From the NCBI RefSeq assembly GCF_023231945.1, contig NZ_JAJLJH010000001.1, positions 806,001-870,000 of the forward strand: a stretch of DNA of 64,000 nucleotides, written 5' to 3'. The stretch comes from Scleromatobacter humisilvae (GTDB taxonomy: Bacteria > Pseudomonadota > Gammaproteobacteria > Burkholderiales > Burkholderiaceae_C). A program made the translations under genes and the position numbers. A model generated the notes under the pieces. That model made no database searches. It was given only the letters and a program-made list of their open reading frames with translations, and was not told the DNA's origin. This document shows positions 48,521 to 57,445 of the stretch, one piece after another (position 1 is the stretch's first letter; every line of letters begins with the position of its first letter).

Positions 48521-49960
48521 ATGTCATTTCTGAGAACGCTGGAAACCGCGCGGCGCAGCCGCTTCGCGGCTCCGGTGGCACTCCTGCTGGGCCTGGCCGT
48601 GTTGCTGACCAACGAGATCGGCCACGAGCGGGCGCGCAGCGTCATCGCCAGCCGCGAGGCCTTGCTGGAGGCGCGCGTCGAGGTCAGCACGCTGATGCGC
48701 GAGGTGATCGCGGCCGAATCCGGCCAGCGCGGCTACCTGCTGACGGGCCGTCCCGAGTACAAGGAGCCGTACACCCGCGCGGCCGCGCAGGTGCAGGCGC
48801 AGCTCGCCAGGCTGGCGCAGATCTACTCCGCGTGGCCGGACCGCAGCGCCGACGTCAGGAAGCTCGACGAGCTGACGCGGCAGCGCATGTCCGAGCTCGA
48901 CACGACGGTCACGATGTTCGACAACAAGGCCAGCGAAGGCTGGCGCGATGTCGTGCTGACCGACATCGGCCGCGAGACGATGCTTGCGATCGAGGGCCAG
49001 GCGCGCAACATGGCGCGCGTGGAGACGGCGCGCATCGACGAGTCGCGCGAGCTGCTCACCGAGACACTGCTGTTCTCGCGCATCGGCATCGCCGCGCTGG
49101 TGGTGCTGAGCCTGGCCGCGCTGCTGCTGTACGCGCGCCAGGCGCGCCGCTTCGACGACGAGCGCGTCGAGCGGGCCGCGCAGCTGCGCTTCGAGCGCGA
49201 CCGGCTGGAGGTCGAGGTCGAACGCCGCACGCGCGACATCACGCAGATCGCCAAGCACCTGCAGACCGCGCGCGAGGACGAACGCAGCAGCCTCGCCCGC
49301 GAGCTGCACGACGAGCTCGGCGGCCTGCTCACCGCCGCCAAGCTCGATGTCGCGCGCATGCGCAGCCGGCTCACCGGCGCGCCGCCCGAGGTGCTCGAAC
49401 GCATGATGCATCTCGTCAAGACGCTCGACGAAGGCATCGCGCTGAAGCGCCGCATCATCGAGGACCTGCGGCCGTCGTCGCTGAACAATCTCGGCTTGAA
49501 GGCGGCGCTCGAGATCCTGTGCACCGAGTTCGCCGAGCGCAGCGAGATCGAGGTGCGCACCGACATCGAGGAGCTGCCGCTGGACGACGCCGGCAAGCTC
49601 ACCGTGTACCGCCTCGTGCAGGAGGCGCTCACCAACGCGGCCAAGTACGCCAGCGCGTCCACCGTCGACGTGAGCCTGTCGGAACACGGCGGCTGGGCCA
49701 TGATCGCCGTGCGCGACGACGGCATCGGCTTCGATCCGGCCGCCGCGCGCGCCGCGGCGCACGGGCTGGCGGGCATGCGCTTTCGCGTGCAGTCGTCGCA
49801 CGGCCAGCTCAAGATCAAGTCGAAGCATGGGCACGGCACGACGATCACGGCGCGGCTGCCGTTGCCCGATCACGTGCAGGACGCCGTCGACTCCACGCGC
49901 GACGTTGCAACGCTTCTGGGCCCGAGCAGCTTCCCGCGGCCGCCTGCAAACGTCGGTTAG
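48521..49960 (+). CDS. CHASE3-domain histidine kinase (HisKA_3 class)
   Basis: A 479-residue membrane sensor kinase. Helices lie at about 16-32 and 186-205 and flank a periplasmic CHASE3 domain with EVIAAESGQRGYLLTGRPEY. A coiled segment leads to the HisKA_3 dimerisation helix with the phosphorylated His263 in ARELHDELGGLLTAAKLD. The HATPase domain has VYRLVQEALTNAAKYA, VRDDGIGFDP and GLAGMRFRV (G boxes). NarX-type kinases pair with NarL-type regulators such as the divergent gene. The signal is unknown. Confidence 0.93.
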   Translation: MSFLRTLETARRSRFAAPVALLLGLAVLLTNEIGHERARSVIASREALLEARVEVSTLMREVIAAESGQRGYLLTGRPEYKEPYTRAAAQVQAQLARLAQIYSAWPDRSADVRKLDELTRQRMSELDTTVTMFDNKASEGWRDVVLTDIGRETMLAIEGQARNMARVETARIDESRELLTETLLFSRIGIAALVVLSLAALLLYARQARRFDDERVERAAQLRFERDRLEVEVERRTRDITQIAKHLQTAREDERSSLARELHDELGGLLTAAKLDVARMRSRLTGAPPEVLERMMHLVKTLDEGIALKRRIIEDLRPSSLNNLGLKAALEILCTEFAERSEIEVRTDIEELPLDDAGKLTVYRLVQEALTNAAKYASASTVDVSLSEHGGWAMIAVRDDGIGFDPAAARAAAHGLAGMRFRVQSSHGQLKIKSKHGHGTTITARLPLPDHVQDAVDSTRDVATLLGPSSFPRPPANVG

Positions 49961-50092
49961 CGCCGGATGTGCGGCTGCAGCACGGTGTCGGTGCCGTCCG
50001 ACAGGGCGACCCGCTGTCCGCCTATCGCGCCCGGACGCAGGCCGGCCTATCGTTCAATGACCAAATCCACAACGATTGCACAGGAGCACAAC

Positions 50093-50404
50093 ATGATCAC
50101 TCGTCTTGCCATCGCCGCCATGGTCGCGGCCACCACCCTCGTCGCCGCCACCGGCTGCGCCGTCGAACGCCACCAGGAAACCGTGGGCGCCTACGTCGAC
50201 GATTCCGCCGTGACCACCAAGGTCAAGGCCAAGTTCGCCGAAGACCCGACTGTCAGCGCCATGGCCATCAAGGTCGACACGATGAAGGGCGTGGTGCAGC
50301 TGTCCGGCTTCGCCAAGTCCAACGACGAACGCATGATGGCCGAGCGCCTCGCGCGCGACACCAACGGCGTCCAGGGCGTGCGCAACGACATCATCGTCAA
50401 GTAA
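50093..50404 (+). CDS. BON domain periplasmic protein (OsmY-like)
   Basis: A 103-residue exported protein: an N-terminal hydrophobic leader (LAIAAMVAATTLVAATGC) with a possible though weak lipobox at AATGC, then one BON domain with DDSAVTTKVKAKFAEDP, VVQLSGFAKS and NGVQGVRNDIIVK. BON proteins bind membranes or phospholipids and are often induced by osmotic or envelope stress. CAGGAG is seven bases before the ATG. It follows the histidine kinase, which may control it, and is followed by two hairpins. Confidence 0.88.
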   Translation: MITRLAIAAMVAATTLVAATGCAVERHQETVGAYVDDSAVTTKVKAKFAEDPTVSAMAIKVDTMKGVVQLSGFAKSNDERMMAERLARDTNGVQGVRNDIIVK

Positions 50405-50413
50405 GCGCCGGTG

Positions 50414-50438
50414 CAGCGGATGCGACGAGCATCCGCTG
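50414..50438 (+). terminator. first hairpin after the BON gene
   Basis: Ten-bp arms CAGCGGATGC and GCATCCGCTG around five bases, ten bases after the BON stop. Without a T-run it more likely protects the 3' end, with the intrinsic terminator following. Confidence 0.55.
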
Positions 50439-50448
50439 CCGCAGACAG

Positions 50449-50478
50449 AAATGCCCCGCCGAGCGGGGCATTTTTTTT
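50449..50478 (+). terminator. intrinsic terminator after the BON gene
   Basis: Stem AAATGCCCCGC/GCGGGGCATTT with a three-base loop, running into eight T residues. This is a textbook intrinsic terminator. Confidence 0.92.
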
Positions 50479-50576
50479 GGTCTCTCGGCGCGCAAGGCAT
50501 GAGTTCGATCGCTCGCGCGCGCCGCGCGAGACAGCGGACAGGCGCGCACCGGCGAGGTGCCGGCGCGCGGATCGGA

Positions 50577-50762
50577 TCAGTGCTGCACGCGCTCGGGCGG
50601 TGCCCAGCGCAGGCCGATCGCGATGCGGCCGGTCCAGAACACCATGCGGCCGGTGCCGGGCAGGGCGACGGGTCCGATGTAGCCCTGCGGCACCCAGCCC
50701 TTGTCGAAGGGCGCGGGGTGCGAGGTCGGTATCGCTTGGGGACTGGAGACAGTGGAAATCAT
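50577..50762 (-). CDS. small protein of 61 residues
   Basis: A short gene with a strong ribosome-binding site, GGAGGTGA, just before the ATG. The product is Pro/Gly/aromatic-rich (GWVPQGYIGPVALPGTGRM and VFWTGRIAIGLRW) with no long hydrophobic helix and no cysteine. The run of conserved-looking Gly, Pro and Trp residues suggests a compact domain, but no family is recognised. It stands alone, convergent with the BON operon terminator. Confidence 0.65.
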   Translation of the reverse strand: MISTVSSPQAIPTSHPAPFDKGWVPQGYIGPVALPGTGRMVFWTGRIAIGLRWAPPERVQH

Positions 50763-50985
50763 GGCTCACCTCCGGATGGTTTCACTTGCTCATCGGCAAA
50801 TGGCGAGCCCGGCCGTGGCGTGACAGGATGTGGCGGCGCGCCCCTGGCGAACGGCGCCGACTCCGTCACGAAAAGTGCTCCGAATGGCGACGAGCTGCGG
50901 CCTGCGCACGCCTCCAGGCGAGATGGTCGCAACGCTCCCGTGGAATCCGTTCTGCAAGCGCCCGCCGCGACCGGTGGGCGACGCG

Positions 50986-51543
50986 TCACTTCGCGATCAG
51001 CCCCGCCTGCTGCATGAAGCCCAGGTTGTCCTCGAGGTGCCAGTTGTCGGTGACCTTGCCGTCGCGCACGCGCAGGATGTCGATCGCCGTGAAGTCGATC
51101 GCCTGGCCCTTGCCCTGGACGTCGCCCAGCTTGCCGGTGAAGTGCCCGGTCAGGCGCACCTGCGAGACGACGCGGTCGACCGCGACCACCTGCTGCAGCA
51201 CCGTGACGACGAGGTCCGGCACCGCGGCGAGGAAGCCCTTGGACGCCGCCGCCGGCCCCGCGGGGCCCTGCGGCCGGCCGGGCGGCAGCGCGTGGTCGAA
51301 GAACTCGGGCGACAGCGCCTTCTTCAGCAAATCCGGGCTGCCGTTGTTCCAGAAGCCGTAGAGGTTGTTGATCGGCGTGAGGATGGCCTCGCGTTGCGCC
51401 GGCGACAGGTCTCCCGCGATGACCAACTCGTGCGGCACCGCCATCCTGACCGCCGTGGCGTCATCCACCTGCGCCGCGGCGGCGATGCCCGCCACGAGCG
51501 CGAGCAGCGAAACGGAGACGGTGCGGGCAACGCGGAACGCCAT
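50986..51543 (-). CDS. exported SnoaL-like / NTF2-fold protein
   Basis: A 185-residue protein with a signal peptide (VARTVSVSLLALVAGIAAAA) and a SnoaL-like ester-cyclase fold: NLYGFWNNGSPDLLKKALSP (paired helices), DFTAIDILRVRDGKVTDNWHLEDN and the closing LGFMQQAGLI. The WHxED-like strand is typical of NTF2-like polyketide cyclase relatives. Most members of this group have unknown substrates. GAGGAG precedes the ATG. It is divergent from the NDH-2 gene. Confidence 0.82.
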   Translation of the reverse strand: MAFRVARTVSVSLLALVAGIAAAAQVDDATAVRMAVPHELVIAGDLSPAQREAILTPINNLYGFWNNGSPDLLKKALSPEFFDHALPPGRPQGPAGPAAASKGFLAAVPDLVVTVLQQVVAVDRVVSQVRLTGHFTGKLGDVQGKGQAIDFTAIDILRVRDGKVTDNWHLEDNLGFMQQAGLIAK

Positions 51544-51722
51544 GGAGGACTCCTCGACAAGCCTGTGGACCGGCCAGCATACGCCCGCCCCGCGCCGCCG
51601 CACCAACGTTTGGCGCGACTCCAACACCCGCGGCGCGAACCGGAGTGCGTAGAGGGGCCGCCTCCAATCGCGCACGGCATCTCGTGGTAAACACCTAGGC
51701 GACACACCAACCAAGCGAATCG

Positions 51723-53030
51723 ATGACCGAGCAACCCTTCAAGATCCTCGTCGTCGGCGGTGGCGCCGGCGGACTCGAACTGGCCTGCAAGCTGGGCCGC
51801 AAGCTGGGCGCCGAGCGCATCGCGCTGGTGGACGCCAAGCTGTTCCACATCTGGAAGCCGTCGCTGCACGAGGTGGCGGCCGGCACGCTGGACATCCACC
51901 AGGAAGGCCTGTCCTACCAGATGCTGGCGCACGACAACGGCTTCTCGTTCCTGTACGGGCCGATGACGGGCCTCGACACCACGACGCGCGAGCTGGTCGT
52001 GGGCGCCGTGTTCGACGGCGCGGAGGAAGTGCTGCCCGAGCGCCGCATCGGCTACGAGACGCTGGTGCTGGCGATCGGCAGCGTGTCCAACGACTTCGGC
52101 GTGCCGGGCGTCGTCGACCATGCGTTCTCGCTCGACGGCCCGCAGGACGCCGAACGCTTCCGCCTGCGCATGCTGCAACTGCTGTCGCTGGCCGACGTGC
52201 GCAAGAGCCACGATCCGAACGCGGGGCTGGACATCGTCATCATCGGCGGCGGCGCCACCGGCGTGGAGCTGGCTGCCGAGCTGCGCGAGGCGAGCTCGCT
52301 GCACGCGCAGTACGGGCTGCGGCACATCGACGCCGCGCGCGACGTGCGCATCCGCATCCTCGAGGGCGCGCCGCGCCTGCTCGCGCCGCTGGCCGAGAAC
52401 GTGTCGGCGGCCGCGACCCGGCTGTTGAAGCAGCGCCACGTGGAGGTCAACACGTCGTGCCGCGTCGTGCGCGTCGACGCGAACCGCGTGACCGACGCCG
52501 ACGGCAACGCGTACCCCGCCGACCTGTGCGTCTGGGCCGCGGGCATCAAGGCGCCGCCGCTGCTGGCGGAGGTGGGCCTGCCGGTCACGCGGAGCGGCCA
52601 GGTCAAGGTCGATGGACATTTGCGCGTCGAGGGCGTGCCGGGCGTGTTCGCGTTCGGCGACTGCGCGTGGTGCCCGCAGGCCGACGGCAAGGCCGTGCCG
52701 CCGCGCGCGCAGTCGGCGCACCAGCAGGCGGACTTTCTCTACGCGCTGCTGCAGCTGCCGGCCGGCACCGACGCGGGCTCACGCGCGCCGTACGTCTTCC
52801 ACGATCACGGCTCGCTGGTCTCGATCGGCTCGAGCGCGACGGTCGGCAGCCTGATGGGCAACCTGTTCAAGTCGACGACGTGGTTCGTCGAGGGCCTGTT
52901 CGCACGCATGGTCTACGTGAGCCTGCACCTGATGCACCACCGCGCGGTGATGGGCTCGATGCGGACGGCGGTGCTGGCGATGGCGCGCTTCCTCGTGAAG
53001 CGGGCGCGTCCGCTGGTCAAGCTGCACTGA
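51723..53030 (+). CDS. type II NADH:quinone oxidoreductase-like flavoprotein (NDH-2)
   Basis: A 435-residue FAD- and NAD-binding protein of the NDH-2 family, a single-subunit NADH dehydrogenase that feeds quinone without pumping protons. Two Rossmann loops are present: VVGGGAGGLELACKLG near the start for FAD and IIGGGATGVELAAEL near 170 for NAD. FGDCAWCPQADGK near 315 is the second FAD contact. The C-terminus has hydrophobic, basic segments for membrane attachment. Related genes in some species are annotated ndh; electron acceptor use is inferred. Confidence 0.9.
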   Translation: MTEQPFKILVVGGGAGGLELACKLGRKLGAERIALVDAKLFHIWKPSLHEVAAGTLDIHQEGLSYQMLAHDNGFSFLYGPMTGLDTTTRELVVGAVFDGAEEVLPERRIGYETLVLAIGSVSNDFGVPGVVDHAFSLDGPQDAERFRLRMLQLLSLADVRKSHDPNAGLDIVIIGGGATGVELAAELREASSLHAQYGLRHIDAARDVRIRILEGAPRLLAPLAENVSAAATRLLKQRHVEVNTSCRVVRVDANRVTDADGNAYPADLCVWAAGIKAPPLLAEVGLPVTRSGQVKVDGHLRVEGVPGVFAFGDCAWCPQADGKAVPPRAQSAHQQADFLYALLQLPAGTDAGSRAPYVFHDHGSLVSIGSSATVGSLMGNLFKSTTWFVEGLFARMVYVSLHLMHHRAVMGSMRTAVLAMARFLVKRARPLVKLH

Positions 53031-53031
53031 G

Positions 53032-53250
53032 TCAGGCCAGCGTCGACACGCTCGTCGTGCCGGCCGTGACGGCGGGCGTCTCGTCCGAGTCGATCATGCC
53101 GAAGGCGACGCCGCCGATCAGCAGGCCGGCGATCACGACGCTGGCCACCGCCGCGCCGACGCGCTGGTGGCGGGGCAGGCCGGCCGGGCGGTTGCGCGCG
53201 TTGTCGGCGCTGGTGTTGGGCGTGACGATGGCGTTGCGGGCGGTGGTCAT
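53032..53250 (-). CDS. small single-pass membrane protein A
   Basis: A 72-residue protein with a short polar N-terminus, the motif AGLPRHQRVGAAVASV and one membrane helix (about 33-52) followed by a short tail. It is clearly similar to the next upstream small gene, in which AGLPRRPRFGAAIVSV occupies the same place, so the pair arose by duplication. Its stop lies one base from the convergent NDH-2 stop. The function is unknown. Confidence 0.7.
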   Translation of the reverse strand: MTTARNAIVTPNTSADNARNRPAGLPRHQRVGAAVASVVIAGLLIGGVAFGMIDSDETPAVTAGTTSVSTLA

Positions 53251-53282
53251 GGCGTGGCTCCTTGGCGGGTGGTGGGAAAGGC

Positions 53283-53480
53283 TTACGTGCGGGTGGTGGC
53301 GTGGACCTGGGCGACGAGCTGCTCGCGGTCCTTGGCCATCGAGGTCATGCCCAGCACGACGGTGGCGAACAGCGCGCCGGTCATCGCGACGCTGACGATC
53401 GCGGCGCCGAAGCGCGGGCGGCGCGGCAGGCCGGCGGCGGTGTTCGTGGACTGGGAGGCGGTGCGGGCGGCTTGGTTCAT
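53283..53480 (-). CDS. small single-pass membrane protein B
   Basis: A 65-residue paralog of the neighbouring small protein: AGLPRRPRFGAAIVSV leads into one helix (VSVAMTGALFATVVLGMTSM) and a short charged tail (AKDREQLVAQVHATTRT). The two genes are 32 bp apart and probably cotranscribed. A divergent gene for a secreted LTXXQ protein starts 157 bp away. No family name is recognised. Confidence 0.7.
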   Translation of the reverse strand: MNQAARTASQSTNTAAGLPRRPRFGAAIVSVAMTGALFATVVLGMTSMAKDREQLVAQVHATTRT

Positions 53481-53637
53481 GGCGGGCTCCTGGGTGGGTT
53501 CGTGGCGGTGAATGAACTTTCGCGGATCGCGTCCCGCACGTCTTGAAAGCGGCTTGAACCGTTCTGAAAGGTTATGAATCCGCGCGTGTCGACGGGGACG
53601 CGCCGTCCACACACGACAGCAACGACGGCCGCCGAAC

Positions 53638-54243
53638 ATGGCGTCTCCGCCGCTCCCAGCCCACGCCGTGACTCCTGCCGACACGCCCGCCCCTTCCGCG
53701 TCCGACGCCGCGCGCGCCGCACGCCGCCACGCGACCCTCGCGGCGCTGTTCGGCCTGTCCGCCGTCGGCGGCCCCGCGCTGGCGCAGATGGGCGGCGGCG
53801 GCCACGGCATGCGCGGCCCGCAGCCGGACAGCCCGCGGCCGGACAAGGACACTCGGGACGCGAAGGACGCCGGCCCGCCGCGCGACCTCGTCTCCGCATT
53901 CGCCAGGCGCCTGCGCGACGGCGTCCCCGAGCTCGCGCTGACCCCGCCGCAGCAGAACGCGTGGCGCGACTTCGTCGCCAGCCTCGGCGAGGTCGGCCAG
54001 CATAACGAACGCCGGCTGCAGCGCATCCTGTGGCGCAGCGCCAGCACGGTCAGCGCGGTCGCGCCGCTGCGCAGCTACATCGCGGCGGAGGTCGACGAAG
54101 GCGAAGGCCGGCAGGAGGCGCTCGCCGAGCTGAAGGTCACTTTCGACAAGCTCGACTCGCTGATCGACCCGCGCCAGCGCGACGTCGTCACCAACCTGTT
54201 CGTCGCGACACGCAGCGAGCTGCAGGCGAGCCGCGAACGCTGA
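53638..54243 (+). CDS. LTXXQ-motif (Spy/CpxP-like) periplasmic protein
   Basis: A 201-residue exported protein. A long polar N-terminus precedes the hydrophobic core TLAALFGLSAVGGPALAQ, with cleavage expected after ALAQ, about residue 50. A Gly/Met/His-rich stretch (MGGGGHGMRG) follows. The helical body has LTPPQQNAWRDFVASLGE, the LTxxQ motif of Spy/CpxP-type chaperones, and a late LDSLIDPRQRDVV repeat of the pattern. Spy-like proteins respond to envelope or metal stress. The true start may lie downstream, as the signal peptide n-region is unusually long. Confidence 0.8.
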   Translation: MASPPLPAHAVTPADTPAPSASDAARAARRHATLAALFGLSAVGGPALAQMGGGGHGMRGPQPDSPRPDKDTRDAKDAGPPRDLVSAFARRLRDGVPELALTPPQQNAWRDFVASLGEVGQHNERRLQRILWRSASTVSAVAPLRSYIAAEVDEGEGRQEALAELKVTFDKLDSLIDPRQRDVVTNLFVATRSELQASRER

Positions 54244-54513
54244 TCAGCCGAGCGCGGGCTGGTTGCGCAGCGCCTCGAGGAGGCCGTTGCGCGCCTGGTC
54301 CAGCGCGTCGCGCATCTCCTCGGGCATGCGCGTGGCGAGCGTGATGTCCAGGAGCCCGTCGATCGCCTTCGAGTAGAACGCGCCCAGCGCAGTCGGGTTC
54401 GGATGCTGGATGAACAACAGCTTGACGGCCATCTCGAGCGCCACGATCTGGCCCGACAGCCGCGCGTTCTCGATGCGCTGCTGTTCGAAGAGGTCGTTGA
54501 GGGGACTGGTCAT
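54244..54513 (-). CDS. small helical hypothetical protein
   Basis: An 89-residue soluble, probably all-helical protein (LNDLFEQQRIENARLSGQIV, ALEMAVKLLFIQHPN, MPEEMRDALDQARNGLLEAL). Heptad-like spacing in the first helix suggests a coiled coil. The stop abuts the convergent LTXXQ gene without a gap. It is on the same strand as the hydrolase 56 bp upstream. No family is recognised. Confidence 0.65.
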   Translation of the reverse strand: MTSPLNDLFEQQRIENARLSGQIVALEMAVKLLFIQHPNPTALGAFYSKAIDGLLDITLATRMPEEMRDALDQARNGLLEALRNQPALG

Positions 54514-54569
54514 GGCGGGTGCTTTCGCAAGGAAACGGCGTGCGCAGGATAGCGCAACGCCCTCGCCCG

Positions 54570-55889
54570 CTACGGCCGCGCCAGCGCCGCCGTCCCGTAA
54601 CCCGGCTTCAACGGCGCGCCGCGCGCGAAGTCCACCAGCAGCGCGAGATAGCCCTCGGGCTGGCGCAGCGACACGCGCTCGCCGTCGGCGCCCGTCTCGT
54701 ACTCGTAGATGCCGTGCTCCGCATGCGGCCACATCGCCGTCGCAATCGGATGGCCGGCCAGCCTGAGCTGCGCCAGCCGCCGCGCGGTCTCGGCGCTCGG
54801 CGCGTCGAGGTCGTCCTCGCCGAGCACCCACAGCTGCGGCGGCTTCACGCGCGAGATCGTCTCGAGCGGGTCGTAGAGCCAGGGCGTATGCCAGTCGATC
54901 TGCCTGGCCAGCGGGAGCACCTCCTCGCGCTTGACGGGCAGGATCATCCACGTGAAGTCGCCGTGCACGTCCTTGACCCAGGGCTCGTCGCGCCACGGAT
55001 CGCGCACGGCGGCGAAGCGGTCGTAGGCCTCCAGCGTGGGCTGCAGCGCCAGCGCGTCCGCGGCGTCGACGACGGCCATCGCCTTGGCGGTGTCCGCGGC
55101 CGAATGGTGATGGTCGGCCATGTTCTTGGCGACCGCCTCGCGGTCCTCCTCGATCACGGAGACGGCCAGCCCGAAGACGACGGTGACGAAGTCGACGTCC
55201 GCCTGCAGCGCCGCGATCGGCGCCACCCAGCCGCCCTGGCTCGGGCCCTCGAAGCCGATGCGGCCGACGCGCTCGCCACCCAGCTGGCGCGCTTGCGCCA
55301 GCGCGGCGACGGCGTCGCGCGCGAGCTGGTCGAAGTCCTGCGTGTACTGGCCGCCGGACGCGCCGGTGCCGCGCTTGTCGTACACGAACGCGCCGACGCC
55401 CTGGCTTGGCAGGCGGCGCTGCAGCGATTCGAAGTCCAGTGCGGAGTCGTGCTCCGAGCCGTGCAGCAGCACGACCACCGGCACGCGCGCCGTGCCCGGC
55501 GGCAGGACGAGGCGGCCGGCCAGTTCGACGCCGTCGCTGTGGAAGCGCACGTCGCGCACGACCAGCGGCACGCGTTTGCCGGCCGCGCCGTCGAACGCGA
55601 GCGTGTCGCAGTCGCCGGTCAGCCGGACGACGTGGCCGTCGGGCCGCTTCGTCCAGCCGAGCCGGCTCGCGCCCGCCTGCGCGCCCGCGAGATCGAAGGC
55701 GCCGCTGGTGCCGTCCGGCCGGCGCCAGCGCATCTGGCCTTCGGCCGAGGCGGCGAGGTCCAGCGTCGAGCCGTCGGCCAGTGCGTAGAGGCCGACGTGG
55801 CAGGAAGGCTCGGGCGCGGCTGCGGCGGTCGCGGAGGCGACGACGAGCGAACAGCCGCAGGCCGCGGCGATGCGAAGGAAAGAGGACAT
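54570..55889 (-). CDS. secreted alpha/beta hydrolase
   Basis: A 439-residue exported serine hydrolase. A signal peptide (LRIAAACGCSLVVASATAAAA) is followed by a beta-rich N-terminal domain (about 30-110) and an alpha/beta hydrolase domain with the oxyanion strand VVVLLHGSEHD, VYDKRGTGASGGQY, the nucleophile elbow GFEGPSQGG, an acid in VLGEDDLDAP and a histidine in WPHAEHGIYEYE. It resembles dienelactone hydrolase/S9-like esterases; the substrate is unknown. Confidence 0.87.
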   Translation of the reverse strand: MSSFLRIAAACGCSLVVASATAAAAPEPSCHVGLYALADGSTLDLAASAEGQMRWRRPDGTSGAFDLAGAQAGASRLGWTKRPDGHVVRLTGDCDTLAFDGAAGKRVPLVVRDVRFHSDGVELAGRLVLPPGTARVPVVVLLHGSEHDSALDFESLQRRLPSQGVGAFVYDKRGTGASGGQYTQDFDQLARDAVAALAQARQLGGERVGRIGFEGPSQGGWVAPIAALQADVDFVTVVFGLAVSVIEEDREAVAKNMADHHHSAADTAKAMAVVDAADALALQPTLEAYDRFAAVRDPWRDEPWVKDVHGDFTWMILPVKREEVLPLARQIDWHTPWLYDPLETISRVKPPQLWVLGEDDLDAPSAETARRLAQLRLAGHPIATAMWPHAEHGIYEYETGADGERVSLRQPEGYLALLVDFARGAPLKPGYGTAALARP

Positions 55890-55983
55890 GGCAGGCTCCG
55901 GACGGGATGGCGGCCATCCTCATCGAGATGCGACGCCTTGCACAGGCCCGCGCGACGAAGCGTCCGATCCAGCGGACGAAACG

Positions 55984-56796
55984 TCAGGCCGCGGCCATCT
56001 CGGCGTTGGCCCCGGCAGGTGCGGTCTGCGCGTGCCAGACGCTCTGCCCCGCGGAGAAGACGCGCAGCTCGCCGGGCTCGAACGCGTGCCACGACTCGCC
56101 GACGGTCAAGGGCCGGGTCGCGACGACGATCATGCGATCGGACGGCCCGTTGGCGGTCGCCAGGTCGATCTCGAGGTCGCAGTCCACCAGGCGCGGACGC
56201 GCGTACGGATGGCGCCGCTGCACCCAGCTCAGCTTCGTGGACGCGTGCGCGTAGAGCGCCCTGCCGTCCGTCAGCAGCATGTTGAACACGCCGTGGGCGG
56301 CGAGCTGCGGCATCAGCTCCGCCAGCACCGGCGCCAGCTCGGGCCACTCGGGCGTGGTCGCGAAGCGGCGGCCCAGTTGCGTCAGCAGCCAGCAGAACGC
56401 CCATTCGCTGTCCGTGCTGCCCAGCGGCAGCGCGCCGCCGTCCAGCGGCGGCCGGAACGCGCCGAGGTCGCCGTTGTGGCAGAACAGCCAGTGGCGGCCG
56501 AGCCATTCGCGCTGGAAGGGATGGCAGTTGGACAGGTCGACCGCGCCCTGCGTCGCCTTGCGCACGTGCGCGACGACCGTGCGGGCGCGCAGCGGCTGGC
56601 GGCGCAGGAAGTCGGCGACCGGCGAATCGCAGGCGCGGCCGTCATCCCGGAACACGCGGCAGCCCTCGCCGTCATGGAAGGCCATGCCGAAGCCGTCGAC
56701 GTGGTCGCCCGTGCGGCCGCCGCGGGCGGACAGTCCGCTGAACGAAAACGTCGCCGCGGTGGGCACGTTGCTGTTGAGGCCGAGCAGTTCGCACAT
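55984..56796 (-). CDS. class II glutamine amidotransferase (YafJ-like)
   Basis: A 270-residue Ntn-type amidotransferase. After removal of Met1, Cys2 (CELLGLNSNVP) is the nucleophile. GLSARGGRTGDHVDGFGMAF, VVAHVRKATQG, the NCHPF loop, WLFCHNGDLGAF and STDSEWAFCWLL are the YafJ-type landmarks. It could release ammonia from glutamine or act as a peptidase-like hydrolase; the acceptor is unknown. It is on the same strand as the hydrolase, about 95 bp upstream. Confidence 0.9.
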   Translation of the reverse strand: MCELLGLNSNVPTAATFSFSGLSARGGRTGDHVDGFGMAFHDGEGCRVFRDDGRACDSPVADFLRRQPLRARTVVAHVRKATQGAVDLSNCHPFQREWLGRHWLFCHNGDLGAFRPPLDGGALPLGSTDSEWAFCWLLTQLGRRFATTPEWPELAPVLAELMPQLAAHGVFNMLLTDGRALYAHASTKLSWVQRRHPYARPRLVDCDLEIDLATANGPSDRMIVVATRPLTVGESWHAFEPGELRVFSAGQSVWHAQTAPAGANAEMAAA

Positions 56797-57067
56797 CGCC
56801 GCTACGCCGATCGGTTCGGCGAGGCGGGCGGGAACGCGTTGCTCGGCTTCATGAAGTCATTTTCGGCAGCTCGCGAGAAAACCAAAGGACGTCGTCGTCG
56901 CATCGATATGCGCGAACCGGCGTTCGTCCAGGTTCGAAGCAAGTGACAAAAGCTTCGTTCGCCGGATCGCGGCCGCGGGAAACACTGGCACCTTGTTCAC
57001 GATGGAATCGCACCAGATGCTGTCGACGACCAATCCCACGATCTGTCAAACCCAACCGGAGAGTCTC

Positions 57068-57445
57068 ATGATCAAGGCCAGCGGCATCGCCGCCGTGCTT
57101 GCCGTCGCCGCGCTGGCCGCGGCCGCCGCGTCGAACCCGGCGCCCGCCGCGTCTTCCAACGGCGTCCTCGCCACGCCCGCGGGCGCGACGCTCTACACGT
57201 TCGACAAGGACACCGCGGGCAGCGGCAAGAGCGCCTGCAACGGGCCGTGCGCCACGAACTGGCCGCCGCTCGCGGCGCAGGCCGCCGACACGGGGTCGGG
57301 CGACTGGTCCATCGTCACGCGCGACGACGGCTCGAAGCAGTGGGCCTACAAGGGCTGGCCGCTCTACACCTTCGCCAGGGACGCCAGGCCCGGCGACACC
57401 ACCGGCGACGGCAAGGGCAACGTCTGGCACCTCGTCAAGGGCTGA
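57068..57445 (+). CDS. secreted protein with YxFxxD repeats (COG4315 type)
   Basis: A 125-residue exported protein: signal peptide ([19 protein letters not shown]), then two copies of the PF03640-type repeat, the first [20 protein letters not shown] with [12 protein letters not shown] and the second [20 protein letters not shown]. The conserved Tyr, Phe and Asp in LYTF(D/A) are seen in both. The two cysteines of the first repeat may form a disulfide. The family is widespread but of unknown role. GGAGAG precedes the ATG. It overlaps the convergent ABC ATPase gene by 11 bp. Confidence 0.87.
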   Translation: MIKASGIAAVLAVAALAAAAASNPAPAASSNGVLATPAGATLYTFDKDTAGSGKSACNGPCATNWPPLAAQAADTGSGDWSIVTRDDGSKQWAYKGWPLYTFARDARPGDTTGDGKGNVWHLVKG

